DNA from: Patescibacteria group bacterium
Lineage (GTDB): Bacteria; Patescibacteriota; WWE3; UBA101185; UBA10185
Length of the DNA: 19,473 nt
Assembly (NCBI GenBank): GCA_022710505.1
Contig: JAKLGS010000008.1
Location: forward strand, 1 to 19,473
Reading direction: 5' to 3'
Of this stretch, positions 7,007-15,380 are shown piece by piece. Every line of letters starts with the position of its first letter. Positions within the stretch are counted from its first letter, which is position 1. Position numbers and translations under genes: made by a program. The notes below the pieces were generated by a model. That model had not been told where the DNA came from. It saw nothing but the letters and a program-made list of their open reading frames with translations, and searched no databases.

Positions 7007-10000
7007 ACGAAACAAAGCAGATTTTAGAATCTATAATTAAGAATTTTTCTACCGACAGAATTAATCTTTTTTTTCGTAAAAAGAGCAATAAATACAGAGA
7101 AATAAACAATAATTTCCAACAAGTATTTGATGACGAATATTTTAAAAATGTTCTAGAAATTGGTGAAATTGAAAACGATGATGGTAATTTGGTTATCTAT
7201 ACACTCGAAACTCAGACTAATCTTACAGAGAGGGTTGGTAAAAAAGCCCAGTACGATAAGGCTAAGAATATTTTAAAAACATCAGTAAATCAAACCTACA
7301 ACGCGGGAATTTTTATTTTCTACGACCAAGAAGGTAATTTTAGATTCTCATTGATTTACCCAGAAAGTACTGGCAGCAGGAGAGAATGGAATAATTTTAA
7401 AAGATTTACGTATTTTGTAAGCAAAGAACTTACCAATAAAACCTTTTTACAAAGGATCGGTGACGGGGATTTTTCCTCTATCGCTAATCTTAAAGATGTT
7501 TTTTCTGTTGAGCCAGTTAATAATAAATTCTTTGATGAATTTAGAGAATATTTTGAAAAAACTAAAATAGAGTTTGAAAAATCAAATAAAAACACTGTTT
7601 GTCTCTGGCTTAAAGACAAATATTCAGAAGTTGAGTATAAGGAACAAATAAACAAATTTGCTTACACTTTTTTAGGTAGGATAATATTTATTTATTTTAT
7701 CCAACGTAAGGGATGGGTTGAAAACGAACCTAATTACCTCAGGAAACATATCGCCGATGAGAATAACAAACTAATTTACACGGATTTTCTTGAACCTTTG
7801 TTTTTTGATGTTTTTTCTAAAAAAGAAAGTGAACGACCTGGAAAAATTAAAGAGCAGTATAAAAACACTCCCTATCTAAATGGTGGTCTTTTTGAACGTA
7901 GTGAGCTAGAAAACAAGCTAGCTGAAAGTAACTCCTTTGTTTTATTCGAAGATAAGTTTATCCGGGACCTAATATTAAACTTCTTTGAAAACTATAACTT
8001 TACCATTGATGAAAATTCCCCAGACGACCAGGAAGTTTCGATTGATCCAGAAATGTTAGGAAAGGTTTTTGAGAATACCTTGGCTGAGGAAGAACGAGGT
8101 AAAAAAGGCACTTTTTACACACCAAGGGAGGTAGTTCATTTTATGGTGAAGGATTCTCTGCTTCAATATCTAATAAATGAGACTAGCTTTAACAGAGACA
8201 AATTACATCAATTTATTTTTTCAAAGAACCAGCTGGAAGAAATTAATTTTACTAAAGAAGAAATTAGAGAAATAGATACTAAACTTGAAAATGTCAAAAT
8301 CTTAGATCCGGCAGTCGGTTCGGCAGCATTTCCAGTAGAAATGATGCAAGTTTTAGTTACACTACGTAAACAACTCAATGTAAACGTTGGGAAAAATATT
8401 AATGAAGTAACACTGAAAAAAAAGTTCATCAGAGAAAACTTATATGGAGTAGATATTGATCCAGGTGCAATAGAAATTGCAAAGTTACGTTTATGGCTAG
8501 CACTAATGGTAGATTATGATAAGGCAGAAGCAGAGCCACTTCCAAATCTGGATTTCCAATTCAGACTAGGTAACTCTCTGCAGGAAAAGATAGAAGGTAT
8601 CGATGTATTTGTCGAGAATGTTGAAGGCCAGAGAAGTTTTTTCGTTAGCGAATCAGAATTCGAAAAGGTAAAGAACGAAATGATAGGTATTAAAAATAAT
8701 TTTTATCAGTCCACCAACGAATCAGATAAAAGAATCCTAAAAAAACAGTTTGATAATCTCGAACATAAACTTATTCAAAAAATACTCGGACAGTACGAGG
8801 AGGATTTAGAGAAACAAATAGCTAATGCACATATTAATAGCATAGAAAAAAACATCAATAGCACAATAAAAAAAATTGAATCACTAAAACAAAAAATAAA
8901 GGACGGTACCTATAAACTGTTTAAACCAGACTTCCATTTTTCAGAAGTTTTTGACCGAAAGGATAAAAATGGCAAAAGAGTAGGTGGGTTTGATATCGTT
9001 ATTGGTAACCCTCCCTACGGGGTAAAAATCGACGATGATATTCAGGAATGGCACGGTCTTGGCAGTAAAGATAGTTATGGGATTTTTATTTCCACCTCGT
9101 TAAGAAGATTCCTTAAACCTAAGGGGGTTTTATCTTTTATTGTTTCGGATACTTGGCTCACTATTAAAACTCACAAACAACTGCGGGAGCAAGTTCTAAA
9201 AAAAGATTTACATAAAATAATAAGGGTACACCAAGATTGCTTTGATGCCACAGTAAATGCTTGTATTATGCTCCTGTCTAACCAGAAAACTGTAAACAAT
9301 GAGATAATTGCGGCTGACTTGACCAATATTTCTACAAGAACAGAAGTTAATCAATTTCGAAGTAAACTTTATGATATTCAAGACTATATTGGAATCTCAA
9401 CTCCAATTTTCGGTGTTTACAAATATGGACAAGATTTAATCGAAACTAACTCCAATTTGCCAATTTTTGTAGGTAATCCCAAAATTTTTGCTTTAATGAA
9501 TGATACTACATGTAATTTTGTTGAGAAAGAAATCGCTGGTAGGAAAATAAATATAAGGCAAATTGAATTTAACGGAAGAATAATTGAATTAGTTCGTTTT
9601 GGAGATATTGCTGAAGTTAAAGTAGGCCTGCAAACTGGGGATAATAATTCCTATCTTTTTCAAAATCCAAATGCCCGTGGAAGTTATCAAAGCGTTGAAC
9701 CATATAAACAGTATTTGTTAACAGAAACAGATTTAGAAAAGATTGCTAATAACGAGGAATTGCGTTTAAAAGTGATTAATAATGGAATTCACAAATCGAG
9801 AAATGAAAAGTGGTTTGATGAGGATTTATGGTTTGAAGGAAGATTCATAGTGCCCTACGACAAGGGTGGAGAAAGTGATGTTGAATCAGGATGGCTTCCA
9901 AATTATTATGTTTCAACTAACTATTATATTGACTGGAGTGAAAAAGCAGTTAAACAGCTACGTAGTCATAGAACGGCGAGATTTCAAAATACCCAATACT

Positions 10001-10440
10001 ATTTTAAACTTGGCACAACGCTATCATACACTGGTTATTACGCACCTAACCTGAGAATTAATTCATGCTCAGTTTTTGATGTCGGAGGTTCGAGCATATT
10101 CACCACTTATTTTAATGTAAACCAAATGCTAGGAAATTTCACATGCAAACTGATAAAGTATTTCGGGAAAACTTACATAGATCATACCGTAAATTTCCAG
10201 GTAGATGAGGTAAAAGAAATTCCTTTTCTTATTTCAGAGAATCCAAAGATAATTACTTTGGTCTCAATAATTATCGAAAAACAAAAACAAAATCCACGTT
10301 ATGACTACATAAGTAATGAACAAAAGGAAATCGATAAAATCGTTTATGAAATGTATGGATTAAACCAAGAGGACATAGTTGAAGTAGAAACATGGTACGC
10401 ACGTAGATATCCAAAATTAGCTAGATTTTGCGATATTTGA
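7003..10440 (+). CDS. Eco57I/PglX-type adenine-N6 DNA methyltransferase with recognition domain
   Basis: A 1145-aa protein. Methyltransferase motif I is D435-P-A-V-G-S-A-A-F443, motif II contains YGVDIDPGAIEIAK, and motif IV is N669-P-P-Y672, typical of adenine-N6 enzymes. A coiled coil (about 545-640) lies between motifs II and IV. The C-terminal third carries the target-recognition signature GLQTGDN (875-881), so modification and specificity are fused as in type IIG, ISP and BREX PglX enzymes. The N-terminal 110 residues look like a degenerate PD-(D/E)XK fold: D59/D60 and E69, but Gln at 71 where the catalytic Lys would be. It likely protects host DNA and may direct the overlapping helicase-nuclease. 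ATGA overlap with the preceding gene supports the start. Confidence 0.9.
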   Translation: MNETKQILESIIKNFSTDRINLFFRKKSNKYREINNNFQQVFDDEYFKNVLEIGEIENDDGNLVIYTLETQTNLTERVGKKAQYDKAKNILKTSVNQTYNAGIFIFYDQEGNFRFSLIYPESTGSRREWNNFKRFTYFVSKELTNKTFLQRIGDGDFSSIANLKDVFSVEPVNNKFFDEFREYFEKTKIEFEKSNKNTVCLWLKDKYSEVEYKEQINKFAYTFLGRIIFIYFIQRKGWVENEPNYLRKHIADENNKLIYTDFLEPLFFDVFSKKESERPGKIKEQYKNTPYLNGGLFERSELENKLAESNSFVLFEDKFIRDLILNFFENYNFTIDENSPDDQEVSIDPEMLGKVFENTLAEEERGKKGTFYTPREVVHFMVKDSLLQYLINETSFNRDKLHQFIFSKNQLEEINFTKEEIREIDTKLENVKILDPAVGSAAFPVEMMQVLVTLRKQLNVNVGKNINEVTLKKKFIRENLYGVDIDPGAIEIAKLRLWLALMVDYDKAEAEPLPNLDFQFRLGNSLQEKIEGIDVFVENVEGQRSFFVSESEFEKVKNEMIGIKNNFYQSTNESDKRILKKQFDNLEHKLIQKILGQYEEDLEKQIANAHINSIEKNINSTIKKIESLKQKIKDGTYKLFKPDFHFSEVFDRKDKNGKRVGGFDIVIGNPPYGVKIDDDIQEWHGLGSKDSYGIFISTSLRRFLKPKGVLSFIVSDTWLTIKTHKQLREQVLKKDLHKIIRVHQDCFDATVNACIMLLSNQKTVNNEIIAADLTNISTRTEVNQFRSKLYDIQDYIGISTPIFGVYKYGQDLIETNSNLPIFVGNPKIFALMNDTTCNFVEKEIAGRKINIRQIEFNGRIIELVRFGDIAEVKVGLQTGDNNSYLFQNPNARGSYQSVEPYKQYLLTETDLEKIANNEELRLKVINNGIHKSRNEKWFDEDLWFEGRFIVPYDKGGESDVESGWLPNYYVSTNYYIDWSEKAVKQLRSHRTARFQNTQYYFKLGTTLSYTGYYAPNLRINSCSVFDVGGSSIFTTYFNVNQMLGNFTCKLIKYFGKTYIDHTVNFQVDEVKEIPFLISENPKIITLVSIIIEKQKQNPRYDYISNEQKEIDKIVYEMYGLNQEDIVEVETWYARRYPKLARFCDI

Positions 10441-10459
10441 TTTATAGATTTTTAACAAA

Positions 10460-10642
10460 ATGACAAAAGACTTTTACTATAATGATGGGATAAGAGTAAA
10501 TACCATTGGATTCACAAATAAATTTAAGGGGGTGATCTTGAGCTTTAGATTTTTCTATAATTTAGATAAGTTTAATCTTAAGGAGATTGGTAAGTATTTG
10601 TGGCAGTTAGGAAAAGAAAAATTTCCTAGAAATTATAGTTAG
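10460..10642 (+). CDS. Small hypothetical ORF, 60 aa
   Basis: This ORF starts 20 nt after the methyltransferase stop, with no SD. The peptide is basic and aromatic, with no recognised domain. An internal AAGGGGGTGATC (from 10528) is a strong SD-like sequence shortly before an in-frame TTG (10540), so a shorter product is possible. It may be a real small operon member, the remnant of a longer gene, or chance. Confidence 0.3.
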   Translation: MTKDFYYNDGIRVNTIGFTNKFKGVILSFRFFYNLDKFNLKEIGKYLWQLGKEKFPRNYS

Positions 10643-10717
10643 AGGAATAAGTTAATCCAAGCTTAGTCTTTAATAAACCTAAATGCCAATAAGCAACAAT
10701 CTGACGTTTTAATCACA

Positions 10718-10731
10718 TATAATTATAAAAT
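10718..10731 (+). promoter_or_regulatory. -10 region of the UvrD-like gene
   Basis: TATAAT (10718-10723) and an overlapping TAAAAT (10726-10731) lie 4-12 nt before the ATG at 10736, which would give a nearly leaderless transcript. No SD and no clear -35 were seen. It suggests that the helicase gene has its own promoter. Confidence 0.4.
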
Positions 10732-10735
10732 AACC

Positions 10736-13243
10736 ATGAATTACAATATCTATAGCCAATACAAAAATTATGAAAACGAGATAATACCCTTATTCACCAA
10801 AAACATTTACATTTCTAATTCAGAGCTTAAAAGAATAGAAGATAAATACTCCGAAGCTCCCTTAAACATAAATGGGGTTGTAGCCAGTTTTATCCGTCAG
10901 TTATTCTCACGTAAACCTTTTAAAGCCATAAGTATTCTATTCTCAGCAATTAAAATTAACAAAATAAAGTCTGATCGAATGCAACATAATAAAGATGTTA
11001 TTAGAAATGAGGTAGAAAAGGAATATGAGATAGAAGGTAAAAAACTAGATAAACAACAGATAGTAGCGGTTGTAGCTTGTGAAGATGCTAATTTGGTTAT
11101 GGCGGCTGCAGGAAGTGGAAAAACATTGACCTTGTTAGCTAAACTAAAGTATTTAATCGATGTTTTGCAAATTCCAAGCTCTAGTATTTTAATAATTTCT
11201 TTCACCCGAAACACAGTAAACGACTTAAAAAAAAGAGTATCGAAGTTAGGGTATCCTAGTAAAATTGCAAGAACCTTCCACTCGCTTGGAAACTGGATTA
11301 TTAAAGAAACAGATTTAAAGAAAAAAAGGTTAGTAAAAGAAAAAGAGTTAAAAAAAACCGTATTAAAAATAATAAACGATCTTTCCAAAAACGAGGAGTA
11401 TCAGAGAAAATATAATGATTACATTTTAAATTATCACACAGTACCTTTTGATATGTCTGAAATAAAGGGAATTGAGGAGAGAGTAAGCTTCAATAAAATG
11501 TTTACAAGACCAACTCTAAAGAAGGTTTCTATCATTAAAGACAACTACAACATTAAAAAACCAACAAAAGGAGGGGAGTATGTAAAATCTAAGGAAGAAC
11601 AAATAATTGCCAATTTCTTGTTTATAAATCAAGTCTCCTATGAGTATGAAAAACAATATCCATACGTACAAACAAAGTACGAGCCCGACTTTACTTTAAA
11701 CCAAAACAATACCGAAGTGTATCTCGAACATTTCGGTATCAATAGAGATGGAACAACGGCACCGTGGGTTAATAGTCTTAGTTACCATAGCCAAATGAAT
11801 TGGAAAAGAAAAACGCACGTTGAAAACAACACCACTCTTTTAGAATCTTACACATACCAATGGAAAGAACATACCTTACTTTCAGGTATTGAAGCCGGTT
11901 TAAAAAAAGTAGGAATAAAACCACGTCGATTGTCCGAAGAAGAGATTTCCAAGCTTATTGAAGAGTCGTATAAAAAAGACGTTGACTCGTTTTTAGAACT
12001 TTGCGTTACTTTTTTAAACCTATTCAAAAATAGCGCCTTATCTTTAGAAGAACTAGAAAACAAAATTAACACTATAGATGATAAATACCAGTTTAACAGA
12101 ACACGAAAATTCTACGAAATTTATAAACCAATATATCTTGAGTATCAAAAATACCTTGAAGAAAACGATCTTCAAGATTTTGCAGATATGATAAAGGTTG
12201 CAACAGAAAAGATAAAAGACCTTCCAGAAGAAAATTTTCAATACAAATATATCCTTGTGGATGAAGTCCAGGACCTCTCTTATGGTAAATACTCCTTGCT
12301 AAAAGCCTTACTAGATAAATCCCCAGGATGTAGATTATATTGCGTGGGCGACGACTGGCAATCAATCTACCGTTTCACTGGAAGTGATTTAACCTTAATA
12401 AATGATTTCACTAACTTTTTTAATAGAGTAACCTACCGTAGCCTAATTGAAACTACACACCGTTTTGGCGACCCTACTATAAAATATAGTACAAATTTTA
12501 TATTAAAAAACCCAAATCAAGTAGAAAAAACTGTTAGCCCTGGGGAGAATAAAATCACTGATGTAAAAATCCACTTGAATAAAGTTCCCGACGATGATGC
12601 AAACAGTCTAAATCAAATTATGCTATCTCTAAGTAGCAAATATTCTTTAAGTGAACTTAAAAATAAGAAAATTTTGATAATATCCCGTTATAACAGAGAT
12701 CTAGATAGATTGCAGGGCAGTAAAGTATTCAATATTGTCCGCGAACCTAACAACAAATCGATCATAATTGAATGGAAATTTAATAAAAAGGAAGACCTTA
12801 TTAAGATAAGATACTGCACAATGCACAGAGCAAAAGGTCTTACAGAAGATATTGTTATAGTTTTAAACTGTAACGAAGGCTACATGGGCATGCCTGCAAC
12901 GCAATCAGATGACCCCATTTTGAACATCTTACTAGCACATCCTGATGACTATCCTTTCGCTGAAGAAAGAAGATTATTTTATGTATCAATAACTAGAGCT
13001 AGGAATGAGACTCATATAATTGCTAATAAAGATAATCCATCTAGGTTTTTATTCGAACTTGATAGTAATCTTTTAAATGAAAGTAGGGAAATGTGTCCTA
13101 TGTGTAAAACGGGAGAATTAATTATTCGAAAATCAAATTTTGGTCTATTTAAGGGTTGCAGCAATTTCAAGTTTGGGTGCGACTTTACTGAAAAAATCGA
13201 GAGCGGTGGTAATAAAGACGATATACAACCCACCTTGATATAG
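10736..13243 (+). CDS. UvrD/HelD-like SF1 helicase with inserted nuclease and C4 zinc finger
   Basis: An 835-aa protein. The SF1 helicase motifs are Walker A AAAGSGKT (123-130), Walker B D509-E-V-Q-D513, motif III VGDDWQSIYRFTGSD, and HRAKGLT plus VSITRAR near the end. Between motif Ia and Walker B lies an insert with E-P-D318-F and E327-V-Y-L-E331-H-F-G, the pattern of the PD-(D/E)XK/Vsr-like domain in helicase-IV-type proteins. The C-terminus has four cysteines, C787, C790, C808 and C815, spaced as in topoisomerase-IA zinc fingers. It is an ATP-dependent DNA unwinding enzyme, probably with nuclease activity. It lies 293 nt after the methyltransferase with its own -10, so membership of the same system is likely but unproven. 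Confidence 0.87.
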   Translation: MNYNIYSQYKNYENEIIPLFTKNIYISNSELKRIEDKYSEAPLNINGVVASFIRQLFSRKPFKAISILFSAIKINKIKSDRMQHNKDVIRNEVEKEYEIEGKKLDKQQIVAVVACEDANLVMAAAGSGKTLTLLAKLKYLIDVLQIPSSSILIISFTRNTVNDLKKRVSKLGYPSKIARTFHSLGNWIIKETDLKKKRLVKEKELKKTVLKIINDLSKNEEYQRKYNDYILNYHTVPFDMSEIKGIEERVSFNKMFTRPTLKKVSIIKDNYNIKKPTKGGEYVKSKEEQIIANFLFINQVSYEYEKQYPYVQTKYEPDFTLNQNNTEVYLEHFGINRDGTTAPWVNSLSYHSQMNWKRKTHVENNTTLLESYTYQWKEHTLLSGIEAGLKKVGIKPRRLSEEEISKLIEESYKKDVDSFLELCVTFLNLFKNSALSLEELENKINTIDDKYQFNRTRKFYEIYKPIYLEYQKYLEENDLQDFADMIKVATEKIKDLPEENFQYKYILVDEVQDLSYGKYSLLKALLDKSPGCRLYCVGDDWQSIYRFTGSDLTLINDFTNFFNRVTYRSLIETTHRFGDPTIKYSTNFILKNPNQVEKTVSPGENKITDVKIHLNKVPDDDANSLNQIMLSLSSKYSLSELKNKKILIISRYNRDLDRLQGSKVFNIVREPNNKSIIIEWKFNKKEDLIKIRYCTMHRAKGLTEDIVIVLNCNEGYMGMPATQSDDPILNILLAHPDDYPFAEERRLFYVSITRARNETHIIANKDNPSRFLFELDSNLLNESREMCPMCKTGELIIRKSNFGLFKGCSNFKFGCDFTEKIESGGNKDDIQPTLI

Positions 13244-13273
13244 ATCATGAAATAAACTTAGGAAACCAAATAA

Positions 13274-13301
13274 AATAGTATTGTATGGGGGAAATACTAT
13301 T
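13274..13301. terminator. Inverted repeat, possible terminator of the helicase gene
   Basis: AATAGTATT (13274-13282) pairs with AATACTATT (13293-13301) around a 10-base G-rich loop, 30 bp after the helicase stop. No T tract follows on the plus strand, so it is at best a weak terminator or an mRNA-stabilising hairpin. Confidence 0.35.
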
Positions 13302-13386
13302 AAATTAAAAAATAATACTTTTACTTAAATTAAATCCAAACAAAAGATAAATTTCCAAACTCTTAGAAATGCTTGTAGATGTGTTG

Positions 13387-13392
13387 TAAAAT
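13387..13392 (+). promoter_or_regulatory. -10 box of the small membrane-protein gene
   Basis: TAAAAT ends 7 nt before the ATG at 13400, which places the predicted transcription start at that ATG. The box lies inside the longer reading frame that begins at 13379, which argues for the later start. Confidence 0.4.
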
Positions 13393-13399
13393 TAATTAC

Positions 13400-13816
13400 A
13401 TGAAAACCTCTAGTGGGTTACCAATTAAATTTCCGTCTGTGATAAATACCAAATACGATAGAATGCCTTTTTCTGAGATTGATATAATTCAAAGCTTGAT
13501 AAAAGAAAAAGAAGAATCCTTCGGAGTTAAACAGACTTATTTATACCAATCTATTAGTTACTTAAAGAAAAGCTATAAGAATCAGATTATCGTGTCACAT
13601 CTGATATCATTGGTGCTTGTAGCAATCTATCTTATCTACCTAGTTAATAATCTTACTCTCTCGCTGTTCTCCATTCCCGTAGCTTTTTGGGTACTTAAAA
13701 TCCATATAGGAAGTTTAAGGAGGATGATTAACGATGCCATATACGATAACTGCAAAGAAGATAGAGTGTTCTTGAAGTTTGCATTATCAACTGAGTTAGT
13801 TCTTATAAAAGAATAA
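13400..13816 (+). CDS. Small membrane protein with two TM segments, unknown
   Basis: A 138-aa protein from the ATG at 13400; the in-frame ATG at 13379 is rejected because a TAAAAT -10 box overlaps its first codons. The N-terminal 58 residues are soluble and charged. Two hydrophobic segments follow at about 61-81 and 84-104, separated by only a few residues and so probably a hairpin, then a short C-terminal tail. No family is recognised. Both ends are likely on the same side of the membrane. There is no SD, and the transcript is probably leaderless. It lies alone between the helicase and a convergent minus-strand gene. Confidence 0.6.
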   Translation: MKTSSGLPIKFPSVINTKYDRMPFSEIDIIQSLIKEKEESFGVKQTYLYQSISYLKKSYKNQIIVSHLISLVLVAIYLIYLVNNLTLSLFSIPVAFWVLKIHIGSLRRMINDAIYDNCKEDRVFLKFALSTELVLIKE

Positions 13817-13947
13817 CAACTACTTTTTTTAAACTACTATCACTCCAAAATCTCTATTTTCTTAATAATTACAATAGAAACACAATTCCCTCCAAAAATA
13901 TTTCTGTAATGGTCTGCACCTATACCTATTCAAACCTGGATAATTAT
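13817..13947. other. Convergent intergenic gap
   Basis: 131 bp between two convergent genes. No convincing terminator hairpin with a T tract, ORF or repeat was found. Confidence 0.5.
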
Positions 13948-14928
13948 CTACTCAACACTTTCATCAGTAATAGAAAATTCATAAGGCTTGTTGTGTGTCC
14001 AAAATTTCCTAACAAATTCATTGAAATCTTTAGAGTCTTGTTCTAAATCACTGTATCTCATAAAACTATCTGTTTCCCAACCTTCTGGCTTTGTCATATC
14101 CGCACTCTCTTTAATAATTCCTTCAACTGCGGAAATTACTTTTCCTGCAATTACTTCATATTCATCAGGAGGCAATCTTCTAAAATATGGGGTTTCTTCA
14201 TCTACAAATCTATGAATTGCCATAATTACCTTCTTACCCCGCCCCTTACCATAATTCTCTCTTTTAACAATTTCCGTCATACCCTCTGCCTCTGATCCTA
14301 CCCCCAAATCTCCAAACTGATCACGAATAAGATTTTCAACCTCCGAATCATCCAGCCTTGGAGCATTCACAGGATATTCGTCCACAAATTCAATTACTTC
14401 AATCGAACCATCTTTATCAATATCACCTACCAATAGCTCTCCCCTTGAATTATAAAAAGGGGAGTACATGGTCTCTTTTTCAAAATCTATACTAAAAATT
14501 GGTTCTATTTTATCCCCAATAACTGTTAAAAACACTGTTTCTATTTGATGTGGGCCTGGAGCCATATTCCATTGCAAATATTCTTTTGTGCTTTTTTCAT
14601 TTAACTTAACTATTTTAAAAAAAGTAGTGTTATACAAAAGCCATACATCTGAAAGCCCAGCAATCTTGTTACCTTCCAAATCAAACAACTCCATAGCTAC
14701 AAACCCAGTTTCTTTTTCAATTACATTCAAAACTTCTTTAACCCCATCACCATTAAAATCAATCATAATTGAGTCAGCCTTAAGTTTTGAATTAGAATAA
14801 TTGTTTTTATTTAAAAGGGTAGAATTACCAATTTTTTTAAATGTTAGAAAAAAATAAAGAATAAAGCCACCAGCTACAACAAACAAAGGTAACAAACCAA
14901 ACAATAATATTTTTCTTAAAATTTTCAT
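13948..14928 (-). CDS. Membrane-anchored protein with DxDxDG (FG-GAP/EF-hand-like) loops
   Basis: A 326-aa protein starting at the ATG at 14928; the ORF extends 11 codons further, but a TATTAT -10 (14948-14943) lies within that extension, so MKILRKILLFG is the likelier start. Residues about 3-26 form a TM helix or uncleaved signal anchor with basic residues before it, so the rest is probably extracytoplasmic. Two calcium-loop-like motifs, DFNGDGVKEV and DIDKDGSIEV, resemble VCBS/FG-GAP or dockerin-type loops found in surface proteins. No catalytic motif is seen in the C-terminal acidic half. It is divergent from the 109-aa gene. Function unknown. Confidence 0.65.
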   Translation of the reverse strand: MKILRKILLFGLLPLFVVAGGFILYFFLTFKKIGNSTLLNKNNYSNSKLKADSIMIDFNGDGVKEVLNVIEKETGFVAMELFDLEGNKIAGLSDVWLLYNTTFFKIVKLNEKSTKEYLQWNMAPGPHQIETVFLTVIGDKIEPIFSIDFEKETMYSPFYNSRGELLVGDIDKDGSIEVIEFVDEYPVNAPRLDDSEVENLIRDQFGDLGVGSEAEGMTEIVKRENYGKGRGKKVIMAIHRFVDEETPYFRRLPPDEYEVIAGKVISAVEGIIKESADMTKPEGWETDSFMRYSDLEQDSKDFNEFVRKFWTHNKPYEFSITDESVE

Positions 14929-14942
14929 GAGGTAATAAACTG

Positions 14943-14948
14943 ATAATA
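14943..14948 (-). promoter_or_regulatory. -10 box of the membrane-anchored protein gene
   Basis: ATAATA on the plus strand reads TATTAT on the minus strand and predicts a start near 14936, about 8 nt before the chosen ATG. It is back to back with the plus-strand promoter at 14969-14987. Confidence 0.4.
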
Positions 14949-14968
14949 CAACACATTCCAAAATTTGT

Positions 14969-14987
14969 AACCTGTAATATAATAAAA
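14969..14987 (+). promoter_or_regulatory. Twin promoter block, copy 1
   Basis: AACCTGTAATATAATAAAA, containing TATAAT at 14978-14983. The ATG at 14990 coincides with the predicted +1, so the mRNA is leaderless. The same 19 bases occur at 15360-15378. Confidence 0.65.
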
Positions 14988-14989
14988 AT

Positions 14990-15319
14990 ATGGAAGAAAG
15001 TCACAAACAGTTGATAGAAAAATATACCCATAAGATGACTTCTATATTTACCCCATTTGGTGAGTATTCCCAGGAAGATATTGACCTTATAACCGATTGC
15101 GGTAGGAAAATAGCCAACGAAAGTTACTATGGTAATGATATTGGATCATACGGCAGTATTATTTCTAATGATTTAAAGGAAAAAAGACCGGATTTAATTA
15201 ACGGTGATACAATATTCTACTTTGGTTCCTGCAGGATGGCAGGGGAGTATATAGCAAAAGACAACCCCGAAGTCATTGATCAAACACTTTCAGGAGCTTA
15301 CAGACTAGTAAAAGATTAA
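14990..15319 (+). CDS. Hypothetical 109-aa soluble protein
   Basis: A short acidic protein with no signal peptide or TM segment. Notable blocks are IFTPFGEYSQEDIDLI, ESYYGNDIGSYGSII and FYFGSCRMAGEYIA. It is mostly helical in appearance, and I recognise no family. It starts at the ATG placed at the +1 of a TATAAT promoter, without an SD. Its promoter is identical over 19 bases to that of the downstream FtsK-like gene, 62 bp after its stop, which suggests common control or a duplicated promoter. It may work with the FtsK-like protein, but nothing in the sequence proves it. Confidence 0.6.
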   Translation: MEESHKQLIEKYTHKMTSIFTPFGEYSQEDIDLITDCGRKIANESYYGNDIGSYGSIISNDLKEKRPDLINGDTIFYFGSCRMAGEYIAKDNPEVIDQTLSGAYRLVKD

Positions 15320-15359
15320 ATCCTAAATACTACTTATAATTAAAATAGCCCTAAACTCT

Positions 15360-15378
15360 AACCTGTAATATAATAAAA
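15360..15378 (+). promoter_or_regulatory. Twin promoter block, copy 2
   Basis: The same 19 bases as at 14969-14987, with TATAAT at 15369-15374. The ATG at 15381 is 6 nt after the -10 box, which implies a leaderless mRNA for the FtsK-like gene. Confidence 0.65.
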
Positions 15379-15380
15379 GC

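Noticed and set aside
10897..11388. 163-aa minus-strand ORF
   Set aside because: It lies fully inside the UvrD-like gene, whose helicase motifs are intact in the other frame.
1839..13243. BREX or DISARM system
   Set aside because: No pglZ, brxA/B/C/L, drmA or drmB homolog is seen; only the methyltransferase class and PLD/helicase domains are shared.
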